Shown here piece after piece: positions 27,138-35,952 of a DNA stretch of 64,000 nt. The notes under the pieces are model-generated. The model saw nothing but the letters and a program-made list of their open reading frames with translations, ran no database searches and was not told the DNA's origin. Both the position numbers and the translations under genes were made by a program. Within the stretch, counting starts at the first letter, position 1, and every line of letters starts with the position of its first letter. The stretch is taken from NCBI GenBank assembly GCA_009917695.1, contig JAACJG010000004.1, positions 62,001-126,000 of the forward strand, given 5' to 3'. The DNA is from Candidatus Rifleibacterium amylolyticum. GTDB taxonomy: Bacteria; Muiribacteriota; Ozemobacteria; Ozemobacterales; Ozemobacteraceae.

Positions 27138-28033
27138 TTGAGCTGCTCCGAAAACTTGCCGGCCCGCAGGTAGACCAGGGTTATGAAGAAAGCGACAATA
27201 AATGTGACCACTGATATTGTCGAGCCCATGCCGAAATTGTCGTTGGCAAAGGCTTCGAAACCAAGATATGATAGCGTTCTGGTTGAACCGCCAGGCCCGC
27301 CGCCGGTCAGCACGTAGACAAGATCAAACATGCGCAGTGAATCGATGGTTCTGAAAATCAGGGAAATTACGAGAACCGGCATCAGCAGCGGCAGGGTGAT
27401 CTTGTAAAAGCGCCTGAACAGACCAGCGCCATCGACCTTAGCCTGCTGGTAGATGTCTTCGGGAATCGCCTGTAGACCGGCAAGCAGTATCAGCACAACG
27501 AATGGCGTAGTTTTCCAGACATCGGCAAAAACCAGAGCCCAGAATGCGCCAAACTCTGTGCCCATCCAGTTTATACGCTCAGACACCAGACCACTGTTAA
27601 CTACCAGATAGTTCATGACACCGTAGGTATACTCGTAGATCAGTTGCCAGGTTCGCGCCGAGACTATCGTGGGGATTGCCCACGGAATCAATATCACAAC
27701 TCTGAGCATGCCACGTCCGGGAAATGCTTCATTGAGCAGCAGAGCAAACATTACGCCAAAAAATGCTTCGAGAGTGACTGCTGCTACGGTATAGGCCAGA
27801 GTAAAGCGTAGAGCCTGCCAGAAGTCGGGTGAACTCAGCAGGTCGATGTAATTGCGCAACCCGACAAACTGCTCAGGCAGATATGAAACATCGAGAAACA
27901 GGCTGGTATAAAAGGTGCCGAGAACCGGCAACAGCACGAACACGCCGACTACCAGCAGCAGGGGTGCGATAAATATCCAGGCGGTGCGCGCTTCGCCTTT
28001 TTCGTATTGCTGCAGAAAATTACCTGATGCCAT
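27134..28033 (-). CDS. ABC sugar transporter permease, MalF/UgpA-like
   Basis: A 299-residue permease with six transmembrane segments and the EAA-type loop QQAKVDGAGLFRRFYKITLPLLMP near residue 205. Its start codon lies 9 bases inside the end of the full-length binding-protein frame, so the four transport genes form one operon. Confidence 0.92.
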   Translation of the reverse strand: MASGNFLQQYEKGEARTAWIFIAPLLLVVGVFVLLPVLGTFYTSLFLDVSYLPEQFVGLRNYIDLLSSPDFWQALRFTLAYTVAAVTLEAFFGVMFALLLNEAFPGRGMLRVVILIPWAIPTIVSARTWQLIYEYTYGVMNYLVVNSGLVSERINWMGTEFGAFWALVFADVWKTTPFVVLILLAGLQAIPEDIYQQAKVDGAGLFRRFYKITLPLLMPVLVISLIFRTIDSLRMFDLVYVLTGGGPGGSTRTLSYLGFEAFANDNFGMGSTISVVTFIVAFFITLVYLRAGKFSEQLK

Positions 28034-29303
28034 AACTTTTTATCATCTCCTGCACTTCGCTTTGTGCGTTTTTCAGCGATTCTTCGGCGGTGGCGCGATT
28101 GGCCAGGGTTGCACTGACGTGCTTTTGCAGAATTTGCGAAACATTCGAGTAATAAGGAATGATCGGTCTTGGCACAGCGTTGTTGAAAACCTGTTTGAGA
28201 TCTTTGAGAGCCGGATTAGCAGCAAGAACCTCTTCATCTTCGTAAACATCGACCCGGCCAGGGTTTCAGCCGAGTTTCAGCGACAGCTTCTTTTGCACGG
28301 GGGATGAAGTGAGATACTTGATCAGGCTGGCTGCCTCTTGCTTCTTGTCTGAGAATTTTGACATGACGATGTGCCAGCCGCCGAGTGTTGATGCACTTTT
28401 GCCGGCAACAAAACCGGGCAGTGGTGCGATTCCGACTCTGCCCTGAACCGGAGAATCGGCGGCATTGTGCAGGCCCCAGGCATAGGGCCAGTTGCGTTCA
28501 AACAGTGCGTTGCCGTTATGAAAGTGCATTCTGACCTCTTCTTCTTTCATGTCGGTAAAGGTGTTTGGTGGTGATATCGGCTGTTTATGAATGAGTTCGT
28601 TCATGAAGCGCAGCGCTTCGATATTGGCCGGCTGATCGAGAACCGGTGTTGCGGTGCCGTTAAAAAAACCACCACCGGCTGAAGTGAAAAATTCAAGAGC
28701 GTTGCAGATCAATCCTTCATATTGCGCTCCCTGCCAGACATGACCCCAGAAATTCGGGTTCTGCTCGCGTTCAACCGGCACAACTTTTTCGGCCATCTGT
28801 CTCAATTCAGCCCATGTCTCAGGCGGACCGGCGAAGCCGTGTTTCTGCAAAAGATCGCGGCGATAGTAGAGCAGTCCGCCGTCTATGTACAGAGGCAGTC
28901 CGATCAGTCTGGTTTCGTAAGTGTCGGCCAGATCGATAATGCTGGCAAAATAATCCTGTTTATTGATGTTGTAACTCTCAAGTGGCTCAAGCCAGTTTGA
29001 GGCCGCAATCTGGCCGATCCAGGCAACGTCGAGCAACATCACGTCGGGGTCGGGACGATGCCCGCGAAGTGCCAGCAATATGCCCTGTTTGCGCTGAGTC
29101 GAGTCGGTAGATTGCCTGATCATGGCGACTTCGATTCCTGTTTCGGCAGTAAACGAAGTCAGCAGTTCCTCAAAAAAAGCGAGTTCATTCGGGGCGCCGC
29201 CAACCATGAAGGTCAGTCTTGGCTGCGGCTGACAGCCGGGGATCAGCAGACCAGCCACGAAAAGCATTATTCCACTCAACAAGAACAGCATTCTCTGTTT
29301 CAT
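28020..29303 (-). pseudogene. ABC solute-binding lipoprotein interrupted by in-frame TGA
   Basis: The reading frame encodes a 427-codon extracellular sugar-binding lipoprotein (signal peptide with lipobox LIPGC, Cys at about residue 24), the usual length of this family. Codon 346 (28266-28268) is TGA. Translation in the same frame continues after it for 81 codons with family-like sequence (NPGRVDVYEDEEV, then IPYYSNVSQILQ) to a TAA at 28020-28022 overlapping the permease start. Relatives usually have Trp here, so TGG to TGA is the simplest change. The product would be a 345-residue protein lacking the C-terminal helices. It is either a nonsense mutant, a read-through gene, or a sequence error. 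Confidence 0.85.
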
Positions 29304-29353
29304 ACTGTCATGTTAACGCATTTTTATCTGTATATAAAGCAGTCAGATAAAGG

Positions 29354-29800
29354 TCAAGCAAAAACTGTTGCCAGCCAGTTGATGATGAGGATGACGATGA
29401 CAAAAGGAACTGGTCGGTATAGTATCGTTTCGATTCGCTTTGTATAGCCTTTCGATCCGGTTTTCAGCAGGTATAGCCGAAATGGTATCTGTAGCGCAAT
29501 AATCAGAAAAAGCGGAATTCCGAGGCGGTGATAGAAATAAGACTCACTGAACTGACCATGTGTCAGGGCGGTGAAGCTGCGAATCAGGCCACAACCTGGG
29601 CAGCTGTGCATAAAGAGAACCCGGTGCGGGCAAACCGGCGGTATGCGCCAGTTCCCAAGCGCTACCCGATCTTCGCCAGGATAAGCGGGTGCAAGAAAAA
29701 ACGGCAAAACCACCATGACAGTAGCGAACAGCAGCTGAACCCACTGATGTGCGCGAAAGCGTTTTTCGAGATCGATGATGTTGTCAGCCGGTTCGCTCAC
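29354..29800 (-). CDS. DUF2752 membrane protein
   Basis: A 148-residue integral membrane protein with three predicted helices. The family motif is CPHRVLFMHSCPGCGLIRSF (Cys residues near 57, 67 and 70). DUF2752 function is unknown. It is the last gene of the ubiquitin-like operon and overlaps the preceding zinc protein by 4 bases (ATGA), so it is expressed with it. Confidence 0.85.
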   Translation of the reverse strand: MSEPADNIIDLEKRFRAHQWVQLLFATVMVVLPFFLAPAYPGEDRVALGNWRIPPVCPHRVLFMHSCPGCGLIRSFTALTHGQFSESYFYHRLGIPLFLIIALQIPFRLYLLKTGSKGYTKRIETILYRPVPFVIVILIINWLATVFA

Positions 29801-30582
29801 CTTGAGCCGGCGTTGGCCAGAGCGCCGATGAACATTGAAATCGCGCTGTACATCATAAGCTTTTTACCTTTGGGGTTGCCCTGAGCCGAATAGATTATGC
29901 CTTGAATAAAGGCGATGATGGGGCAGCACAGAACTCCTATCCAGTCAGTCGTAGAAAGCTCGACATTTTCATCGAGGGCCTTGGTATTGGTTTCGCGGTC
30001 TTCATCACGCTGAAACTCATTGCAATGTTTGCACTTGCGGGCGCCGCGCATGATGGGTTCTTTGCACCAGCGGCAGGGAACCATGTTGGCGCCGCCTGGA
30101 GCTGCTGGCTTTGACATGGCGCCTTCCATGTCGTCAAATCCTCCACCGGAGAGACTTCGACTGGGTGCAGCATGCGCCGACGGTCGCGAACTGGAACAGG
30201 CCGGGCAACCTCCGCTTTGTTTCCAGCAGCCATCATGGTTGATAGACTGACAGGTCGGGCAGTTATGAATGGGCTCGCCAAGATTGATGATTCTTGCACA
30301 TATTGCGCAGGGCTGACCAGCCACCCGCTTGTTTGCCTTCATCAGTTCGGGAAGTGGTTCACCGCCAGGTGCCGGTGCGGCAGGAGCGGCGGGGCGAACA
30401 GCTGCTGGCGGTCTTGCCGGTGGTGCCGAAGGCGGCATCCCAGCTGGTCTGCTGCTTGCCGGTGCTCCTTGCGAAGAGATCGGCACTGCGCTTTTGCATT
30501 GTGGACAGGTTATGAACTGCGATCGTCTTCCTTCGGGTATTTCAATTTCCTCACCGCATTTTTTGCAGAAAACACTGGCCAT
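29797..30582 (-). CDS. Prok-RING/zinc-ribbon membrane protein
   Basis: A 261-residue protein. An N-terminal zinc ribbon (CKKCGEEI...CPQCKS) is followed by a Pro/Ala-rich linker (residues 40-75). The Prok-RING-type finger CAIC-x11-C-x2-C-x4-H-x2-CW...CPAC lies at about 95-130. A second ribbon (CRWCKEP...CKHC) is at 168-185, and two C-terminal hydrophobic segments follow (WIGVLCCPIIAFIQGIIY, LMMYSAISMFIGAL). Such treble-clef RING domains are candidate E3-like adaptors. It lies 60 bases after the E2 gene. Confidence 0.8.
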   Translation of the reverse strand: MASVFCKKCGEEIEIPEGRRSQFITCPQCKSAVPISSQGAPASSRPAGMPPSAPPARPPAAVRPAAPAAPAPGGEPLPELMKANKRVAGQPCAICARIINLGEPIHNCPTCQSINHDGCWKQSGGCPACSSSRPSAHAAPSRSLSGGGFDDMEGAMSKPAAPGGANMVPCRWCKEPIMRGARKCKHCNEFQRDEDRETNTKALDENVELSTTDWIGVLCCPIIAFIQGIIYSAQGNPKGKKLMMYSAISMFIGALANAGSR

Positions 30583-30642
30583 TTCTCTCTCCGCCTTTCC
30601 GTGAACTTACAACCTTTTATTATGAGCAAAAGAACAGAAAAA

Positions 30643-31530
30643 TCAAGTGAAACATTTCGAACATCTGTAATCATTGGTTTCAGCAACAGGCTTGATATGT
30701 TCGAGACAGGTTGCTTGCCCGCATACAGCGCAATCTACACTGCAATCATAACAGCTGGAAGTGCCGCACACATGGCATTTTATCGCGTGCGCCGGGCATA
30801 GGTCAACTTTGCATGACTGACATTTTGTGTGGCAATGTACGCAGATTATCTGCTTGCAGGCTGAGCAAATGCTGGTGACGCACTTAAGACATATCTGCTG
30901 ACCGCAGGCAGAGCACTTCATGGCACAGCTGGCGCAGACCGGATGCTTGGAAGAACAGACAATAATCTGTGAGCCCTGAACCTGAGTGCCACAGTTGGCA
31001 CAGTTCATCATGCTGTTTTCATCGATCTGGCTGGCTTGGGACTCAGACAACACCTTTTCGCCGGCCTCGTAATAGCCAGAAAAGTCCATTTTGTCTACTG
31101 GAAACCTGTTGGCATTCTTGCTGGCCCACTTGGCTGCTTCGCCGTTGAGTGGGCTTTTCAGATTGTAACTTTGAAATGCCAGCATCTCGCCAATTCGCAC
31201 GATAAGATGCGGCAGCGATTCGCCGGCGGCCCAGTGGTCGCCGATGCAGATCGCGTGCGGCGCTATATTAGGGTGAAATACCGGGGTCAGCATGCGGCAT
31301 TGAGGGGGCTGGCGAGGATACGAAGCGGTCAGATAGATCTCGGCGATATGATTGTTTTTTACCGTAACTGAACCATCTGGCTTCATGACCAGGCTGTTGA
31401 CCAGAAACTCAATCTGGTACTTTTCAGGCGGATTGCCGTTGGCAGCTTTGATCTGTATGCGGCCGCCTTCCTTGAAGGTATCAACGATTTTTGCGTAGTC
31501 TGATTGCAGGCGTCTGTGTCTGATGCTCAT
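30643..31530 (-). CDS. E2-like ubiquitin-conjugating enzyme fused to zinc fingers
   Basis: A 295-residue protein. Residues 1-160 form a UBC fold: the strand AEIYLTASYPRQPP (63-76), then the HPN motif (86-88) and ICIGDHW with catalytic Cys95, seven residues after Asn88, close to the eukaryotic spacing of eight. A Cys/His-rich tail (about 175-293, 24 or more Cys) repeats CxxC units, such as CANC, CSAC, CQSC, CHVC and CAVC. It would take ubiquitin-like protein from the E1 and pass it to substrates, the tail acting as a built-in E3-like module. The ATG at 31530 overlaps the previous stop as ATGA; the first 20 codons of a longer frame are excluded. Confidence 0.88.
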   Translation of the reverse strand: MSIRHRRLQSDYAKIVDTFKEGGRIQIKAANGNPPEKYQIEFLVNSLVMKPDGSVTVKNNHIAEIYLTASYPRQPPQCRMLTPVFHPNIAPHAICIGDHWAAGESLPHLIVRIGEMLAFQSYNLKSPLNGEAAKWASKNANRFPVDKMDFSGYYEAGEKVLSESQASQIDENSMMNCANCGTQVQGSQIIVCSSKHPVCASCAMKCSACGQQICLKCVTSICSACKQIICVHCHTKCQSCKVDLCPAHAIKCHVCGTSSCYDCSVDCAVCGQATCLEHIKPVAETNDYRCSKCFT

Positions 31531-32870
31531 TCCTGATTTTCCTTCTCGGCAGGTAAGGTTAAGCCGGGTAAAGCCAGGACTTCTGCCCATTCCGGCTCTA
31601 ATAACTGAAAGAATTCATCGATTGCAATTGAAAAATTAAGGCCTTCAGTGACGGTTTTGGCATAAATCCAGGTGTTCACGCCAATAAGATAGCCGTCGAG
31701 ATCGTAAAGGCCGCCACCAGAGTTGCCGTGATTGAGAGGAGTCTGAATCTGAACGACGGTAAGGTCTCTCGTTCCAAAACTGTTCTTGCGCAATGCCGAA
31801 ATAACTCCTTCGGTGTATGTCCAGTTGAGTCCTACCGGGTTGCCGATGGCGAAAACTCGCTGGCCCATGGTGAGTGGCCTTCCTCGCTGATACTTTAGAG
31901 TCGGCACAAAACCTGCCGGGGTAGTCACTCGTAACAATACCAGGTCTATTTTGTCGGGAGCGAGCCAGATCGGTGTGCCCTTTACCGTTTCACCAGAATA
32001 AAAAGTTACCTCGATGTCGCGGGCTATTCTTTCGAGTGCCGAAAGGCTGGAAACGCTGGCGCCGAGAGATAGGACATGAGCGTTGGTGAGAATATATGTG
32101 AAATTGTCACGGTTGCACAGAGTGATACCAGAACCGGTTCCAGCTCTCAAGCCAGAGCCTGACTTGATGTGAACGTTGGCCATAAGCGGCCCTCTGATGC
32201 CCGGCGAAGCGGTTCGTATGGTTTCGGCAACCTGTTTCATGTCGAGTTTGAAGCTCTCACCCGGGCCCTCTGGTGAGTTGATAAGAGGATACACGGTAAG
32301 GATCATGGCGAGAATGCCGCCGCCCATACCGACAAAAGAGAACAGCAGTCCTTTTTTTCCGCTATTGTTATGAAATGTAGCGGCCGAAAGGGCACCCAGC
32401 AGAATTGACAGCACGCAGCCGCCGGCTGCGATGAGAAAATAACCCATCTGACCTTCAGAAGACGAATCTGTCGTCAGATTTATGAGACTCACACCAAGTG
32501 CGCCCATGCCGAACACCAGGGCAACGATGGAAAGAGGTGCCCAGCCGGTTTCCTGACGCTTCGCCATTTCGTGCGCAATGGCGGCGGTGCCGTGTCTGGC
32601 GTTTCTGGGAAGCTCTTTGAGAGATTCAAGATCGTTTTTAGTAATGACAATATCTACCGCATCACTCGAAAATGTTCTTGAATTGCCGGTCTGGCAGTGA
32701 TAACTACCACAGCCCTGGCGTTGCCAGCAAATTTCATGGTTCAGAGAGCCGCATTTATTGCAGATCATTGCGACTTCGCCTTCCTCTATCTGCTTGAGAC
32801 AGGCTGGGCAGGTTGTGCCAGCTCTGAGGCTGTCAACGGTTATGAGCTCTCCACTGTTGTTTGTGTTCAT
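31527..32870 (-). CDS. Membrane-anchored RING plus trypsin-like serine protease
   Basis: A 447-residue fusion. Residues 21-60 form a Prok-RING finger (CPAC-x11-C-x2-C-x4-H-x2-CW). Three hydrophobic segments lie at about 112-130, 142-162 and 176-198. Residues 230-425 are an HtrA/trypsin-type protease with His265 (TNAHV), Asp309 (DLVLL) and Ser384 (GNSGGG). A short segment VDIVITK (72-78) recurs in the FHA protein of the same operon. The start forms TAATG with the stop of the previous gene. It could degrade or process tagged membrane proteins. Confidence 0.88.
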   Translation of the reverse strand: MNTNNSGELITVDSLRAGTTCPACLKQIEEGEVAMICNKCGSLNHEICWQRQGCGSYHCQTGNSRTFSSDAVDIVITKNDLESLKELPRNARHGTAAIAHEMAKRQETGWAPLSIVALVFGMGALGVSLINLTTDSSSEGQMGYFLIAAGGCVLSILLGALSAATFHNNSGKKGLLFSFVGMGGGILAMILTVYPLINSPEGPGESFKLDMKQVAETIRTASPGIRGPLMANVHIKSGSGLRAGTGSGITLCNRDNFTYILTNAHVLSLGASVSSLSALERIARDIEVTFYSGETVKGTPIWLAPDKIDLVLLRVTTPAGFVPTLKYQRGRPLTMGQRVFAIGNPVGLNWTYTEGVISALRKNSFGTRDLTVVQIQTPLNHGNSGGGLYDLDGYLIGVNTWIYAKTVTEGLNFSIAIDEFFQLLEPEWAEVLALPGLTLPAEKENQE

Positions 32871-33538
32871 TAAAATACCATCGAGTATAGTATAAATACT
32901 GCGGCAATTGCTGCCCACAGCGCAGAAATAGCAAAAGAGGCGTAAAACAGAACTTTGAGTGTGGGTGGCAGCCTTTTTACGCGAAAAATCCAGCTGTCGG
33001 TAAAAGCGGCCAGGGCGTTTATCGGTAACATGATGAAAAACAGGCAGCCCAGGGTGCTGAGAATGAACTGAATTATGACATTGGTTTTTATCTTGTTCAG
33101 TTCTTTTTCGTCGTATTCACGGTCGCGCCACTCTTCTTTGGTCATCGGACGCTCGGTTGGAAAAGTGGAACGGCATACCTTGCAGACAAGCGCGTTGGCA
33201 ATAATGCTCGAACCGCATTCCGGGCATTTCTTTTCGGCTGTCCAGCCCGGGGTAAAAACATCTTCGGGTACATCTTCTTTCAGTGTTGCGACAGGCGCCG
33301 CAGTGCAGCCATAGGTGCCGCAGCCGCCGATTTCTTTCCAGCAGTCATGGTGATAAGGTTGCGAGCAGACCGGGCAGACCACTATGGTGTCGCTGCTCAA
33401 AATAGCAGTTCCACAGGTCGAACACAGCTTGCCAAGGTGCTCTTCTGCCGGAGCGACTGGCGTAACCTGAACCCTGGCATTCTGAGAGGGCGATTTGCCT
33501 GGAGTACGTGCCCGAGAAGCCGGCGAAATGTTATTCAT
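32870..33538 (-). CDS. Prok-RING and zinc-ribbon membrane protein
   Basis: A 222-residue protein with a disordered N-terminus, a Prok-RING finger (CSTC-x11-C-x2-C-x4-H-x2-CW...CGTYGC, residues 39-78), a zinc ribbon (CPECGSS...CKVC, near 104-122) and two C-terminal transmembrane helices (about 152-178 and 195-220). It is coupled to its neighbours: ATGA at its start, TAATG at its end. Probable membrane-bound E3-like adaptor, by analogy with RING ligases. Confidence 0.83.
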   Translation of the reverse strand: MNNISPASRARTPGKSPSQNARVQVTPVAPAEEHLGKLCSTCGTAILSSDTIVVCPVCSQPYHHDCWKEIGGCGTYGCTAAPVATLKEDVPEDVFTPGWTAEKKCPECGSSIIANALVCKVCRSTFPTERPMTKEEWRDREYDEKELNKIKTNVIIQFILSTLGCLFFIMLPINALAAFTDSWIFRVKRLPPTLKVLFYASFAISALWAAIAAVFILYSMVF

Positions 33539-34629
33539 GATCTGTCCTTCTGTTGAAATTCGAGAAGACTTTCGCCAATGATGATTATATCGCCCTTCTC
33601 GAGTATCTTCTTTTTAACCCGTTGCGAATTAACAAAAACCCCCTGTGGACTGCCTTTGTCTACTATTTCGAACTTGCTGCCGATTTGGCGCAGTTCTGCG
33701 TGATGCGGTTCGACAGCCGGATCCTTGAAGATGTAGACATCGCATTTGGGTGAACTTCCAATAACCGTGGGGTTGTGGTAGACAACGAACTGTTTGCCTC
33801 TGAGCGGGCCGGTTTTCATGATCAACCAGGCGTCTTTGGTCAGATTTTCGATGAGGCCGATAAAAATACCGACCATCATACCGATGGTGCAGAAGCCGAT
33901 CATGCGGCTTGCCCCGCCGGAATCTTCAAACCCGAGTTTGGTAAGCGAAAATCCGATCGGGTCGAAGACCAGGCCTCCGAGAAATCCGCCAAGAAGGCCG
34001 CCGACCAGGCCATTGAGCAGTAATTTTTTTGATTTCAGCGCAACGCCAGGGCCGACACCCATGCCGGCTCCGACGATTGTCCAGGCGATAGCGCGCGAGC
34101 TGATCAGAATAAAGACAATGCCGGGTGTGAGAAAGCCAAGAGGATCAGCCGGGTCAATTTTAGGAGCTTCTGACATAAAAAACGGCAGGCCAAACGCCTT
34201 TACCATATTCATGACAAAGCCGCCAATCATGGTGCCGAATATGCCCCAGAGAAAGCCGATGCCAATGCCGATGCCACCGCAGCGCATCGCTTTTGAAAAA
34301 TTTCTCGACATTATGCCTTCGATAAGTCCGACAAAAAGACCGATCATCGAAGGAACTGCGACGAGCATTACCAGCAGAACAATCCCGCGTTCTTCTCTTT
34401 CTCCGGCAGCAGTTACGAAAGGCTCGATGCCGGCCCAGGCCAGAAATGCTCCGACAAAGCCTGCTGCAGCGGTATAGAAAACCGGATTCATCCAGAGCGA
34501 GGTCTCTACAGGCGCACGTTCGGCTGGCGACAACTGGCGTTTGGCAGCCTGTTGCGCCATCAGCATGTCTTCTATCTGCGGGTTTCGCAGTTCGGTCTTG
34601 GTAATAACTATGTTAACTTCGTCGGCCAT
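33535..34629 (-). CDS. Membrane protein with C-terminal FHA domain
   Basis: A 364-residue protein. The N-terminus DEVNIVITKTEL resembles the VDIVITK segment of the neighbouring RING-protease. About seven glycine-rich transmembrane segments cover residues 45-265. The C-terminal 90 residues form a forkhead-associated domain (FVVYHNPTVIGSSPKCDVYI, then HHAELRQ and GVFVNSQRV), which binds phosphothreonine peptides. It could recruit phosphorylated targets to the ubiquitin-like machinery at the membrane; no kinase is visible in this locus. Confidence 0.85.
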   Translation of the reverse strand: MADEVNIVITKTELRNPQIEDMLMAQQAAKRQLSPAERAPVETSLWMNPVFYTAAAGFVGAFLAWAGIEPFVTAAGEREERGIVLLVMLVAVPSMIGLFVGLIEGIMSRNFSKAMRCGGIGIGIGFLWGIFGTMIGGFVMNMVKAFGLPFFMSEAPKIDPADPLGFLTPGIVFILISSRAIAWTIVGAGMGVGPGVALKSKKLLLNGLVGGLLGGFLGGLVFDPIGFSLTKLGFEDSGGASRMIGFCTIGMMVGIFIGLIENLTKDAWLIMKTGPLRGKQFVVYHNPTVIGSSPKCDVYIFKDPAVEPHHAELRQIGSKFEIVDKGSPQGVFVNSQRVKKKILEKGDIIIIGESLLEFQQKDRS

Positions 34630-34662
34630 TTTTCCCTCCCTGTTGCTCTCGAGCGTTTTTCG

Positions 34663-35952
34663 TCAGAAAAACAGCCAGGGCAGCTTCTCTCTTAATCCGG
34701 GTTCAAGTCTCGGGTCGAGTTGAATAATGTGTTTTACCAGCGGTTGTGCTTCGCGAATGCGATTCATGTCGAGTGGCTGCGAAGACAGCGAAACCAGATA
34801 TGGCATTATCTGGATCAGAATACTTTCGGCCATGACTTCTCGAAGCTGACTGATTACCTGTTTTGATTGCTCCAGACTGGTGACGGTCTGGCCAGAAACA
34901 GATGCAAGTGCTTTGTGAACACGGTTTCGGCGATTCGCTGTCGCAGTGGCTATTTCACTCATACGGGCGACAAGGTCGTTTATGTCTTCACTAAAGCTTG
35001 CGTTAAGTGCGGCAAGTTCGGGTGAGCCAACGAATTGGCCCTCGTATTTTTTCGCCAGAGCGGCAACTTTTCCGTGCAGAAGCTGAAACTCTTCAGCCGC
35101 CGCCGTATCAGCCGACCAGGCCCCGAGAAGTTCGCGGGTTTCCGCTCGTGCGGCAGTTAATGCGGCATGATAAAAAGTGCTGCGCAGAGTTAAAAGCGAG
35201 AGCGAAATACCCACAAAAAACGCCAGCGCAATCATCAGAAGGGGGGGGCGGCCGAGGCCAGACGAATCACTTTTTTCGATTCTTACAACGGTCGTCGCCG
35301 CATTCTCTCCTTGCTGTGCAGGTGGCTCAACCATAGGCATTTTCTCGAAATTCTTTTCGGTGCCGACCGGCCCCTGCGTAAGTTTGCGCATTTCATCGCC
35401 AACCCAGCAGCGCGACAGGGCGCAGGTTTTGCCGTTGATCCAGGCAAAAAGTCCTTCTTTTGATGAGGTCGGATCGATGACCAGCGCTACCTGAAATGGC
35501 TGATTGAAAAAATAGTCCTGAATGAATTTATCCATGTCCGAAAGGAAGATGCCGAAGCCGGGGTGGGTGTGATACCAGCCAACTATTGCGCGTCCCTTGA
35601 AGTTTGCTTCCATTTGAGAATGAATGTAATCCCAGGTCTCGTGGGTGAAAACAACCTGAGCGCCTTCGTTACGCGCATGTTTGCCTCTTATGCTGCCATT
35701 GATAATCAGATATTTTCCGACGTCGTCCTGGCAGGTGTTGCCGACAAGTATTCCGCACTGTTCGACAGCGACTGTTTCTTCGGCATGTTTCTTAATTTCG
35801 GCATATACATCCGGGTCTATCATCACTCGTGGTTCAACCACGCTGCGACCAGGAAATGGTTTGCGCTTGGTCTGATTAACTGCATAATCACCGTGAAAAT
35901 CAAGGCCCTCTACCGCCGGCTGATTGTTGGTCTGGTTATTTTCTTTAGTCAT
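34663..35952 (-). CDS. Membrane-anchored JAMM/MPN+ deubiquitinase-like protease
   Basis: A 429-residue protein. The JAB/MPN domain (about 40-190) has the full JAMM set: Glu64 (VEQCGIL), His128 and His130, Ser138 and Asp141 in WYHTHPGFGIFLSDMD, very close to eukaryotic Rpn11. A single transmembrane helix lies at 238-257, followed by about 170 residues of helical, probably coiled-coil region. The first 200 residues lie before the helix, so they are probably cytosolic. Likely roles are trimming the ubiquitin-like precursor or removing conjugates. ATGA overlap with the E1 gene. Confidence 0.9.
   Translation of the reverse strand: MTKENNQTNNQPAVEGLDFHGDYAVNQTKRKPFPGRSVVEPRVMIDPDVYAEIKKHAEETVAVEQCGILVGNTCQDDVGKYLIINGSIRGKHARNEGAQVVFTHETWDYIHSQMEANFKGRAIVGWYHTHPGFGIFLSDMDKFIQDYFFNQPFQVALVIDPTSSKEGLFAWINGKTCALSRCWVGDEMRKLTQGPVGTEKNFEKMPMVEPPAQQGENAATTVVRIEKSDSSGLGRPPLLMIALAFFVGISLSLLTLRSTFYHAALTAARAETRELLGAWSADTAAAEEFQLLHGKVAALAKKYEGQFVGSPELAALNASFSEDINDLVARMSEIATATANRRNRVHKALASVSGQTVTSLEQSKQVISQLREVMAESILIQIMPYLVSLSSQPLDMNRIREAQPLVKHIIQLDPRLEPGLREKLPWLFF

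Noticed and set aside
28266-28268. TGA read as Trp (alternative code) or selenocysteine
   Set aside because: TGA ends many genes in this window, and the site matches a Trp position with no SECIS-like hairpin seen, so a nonsense change or error is more likely.
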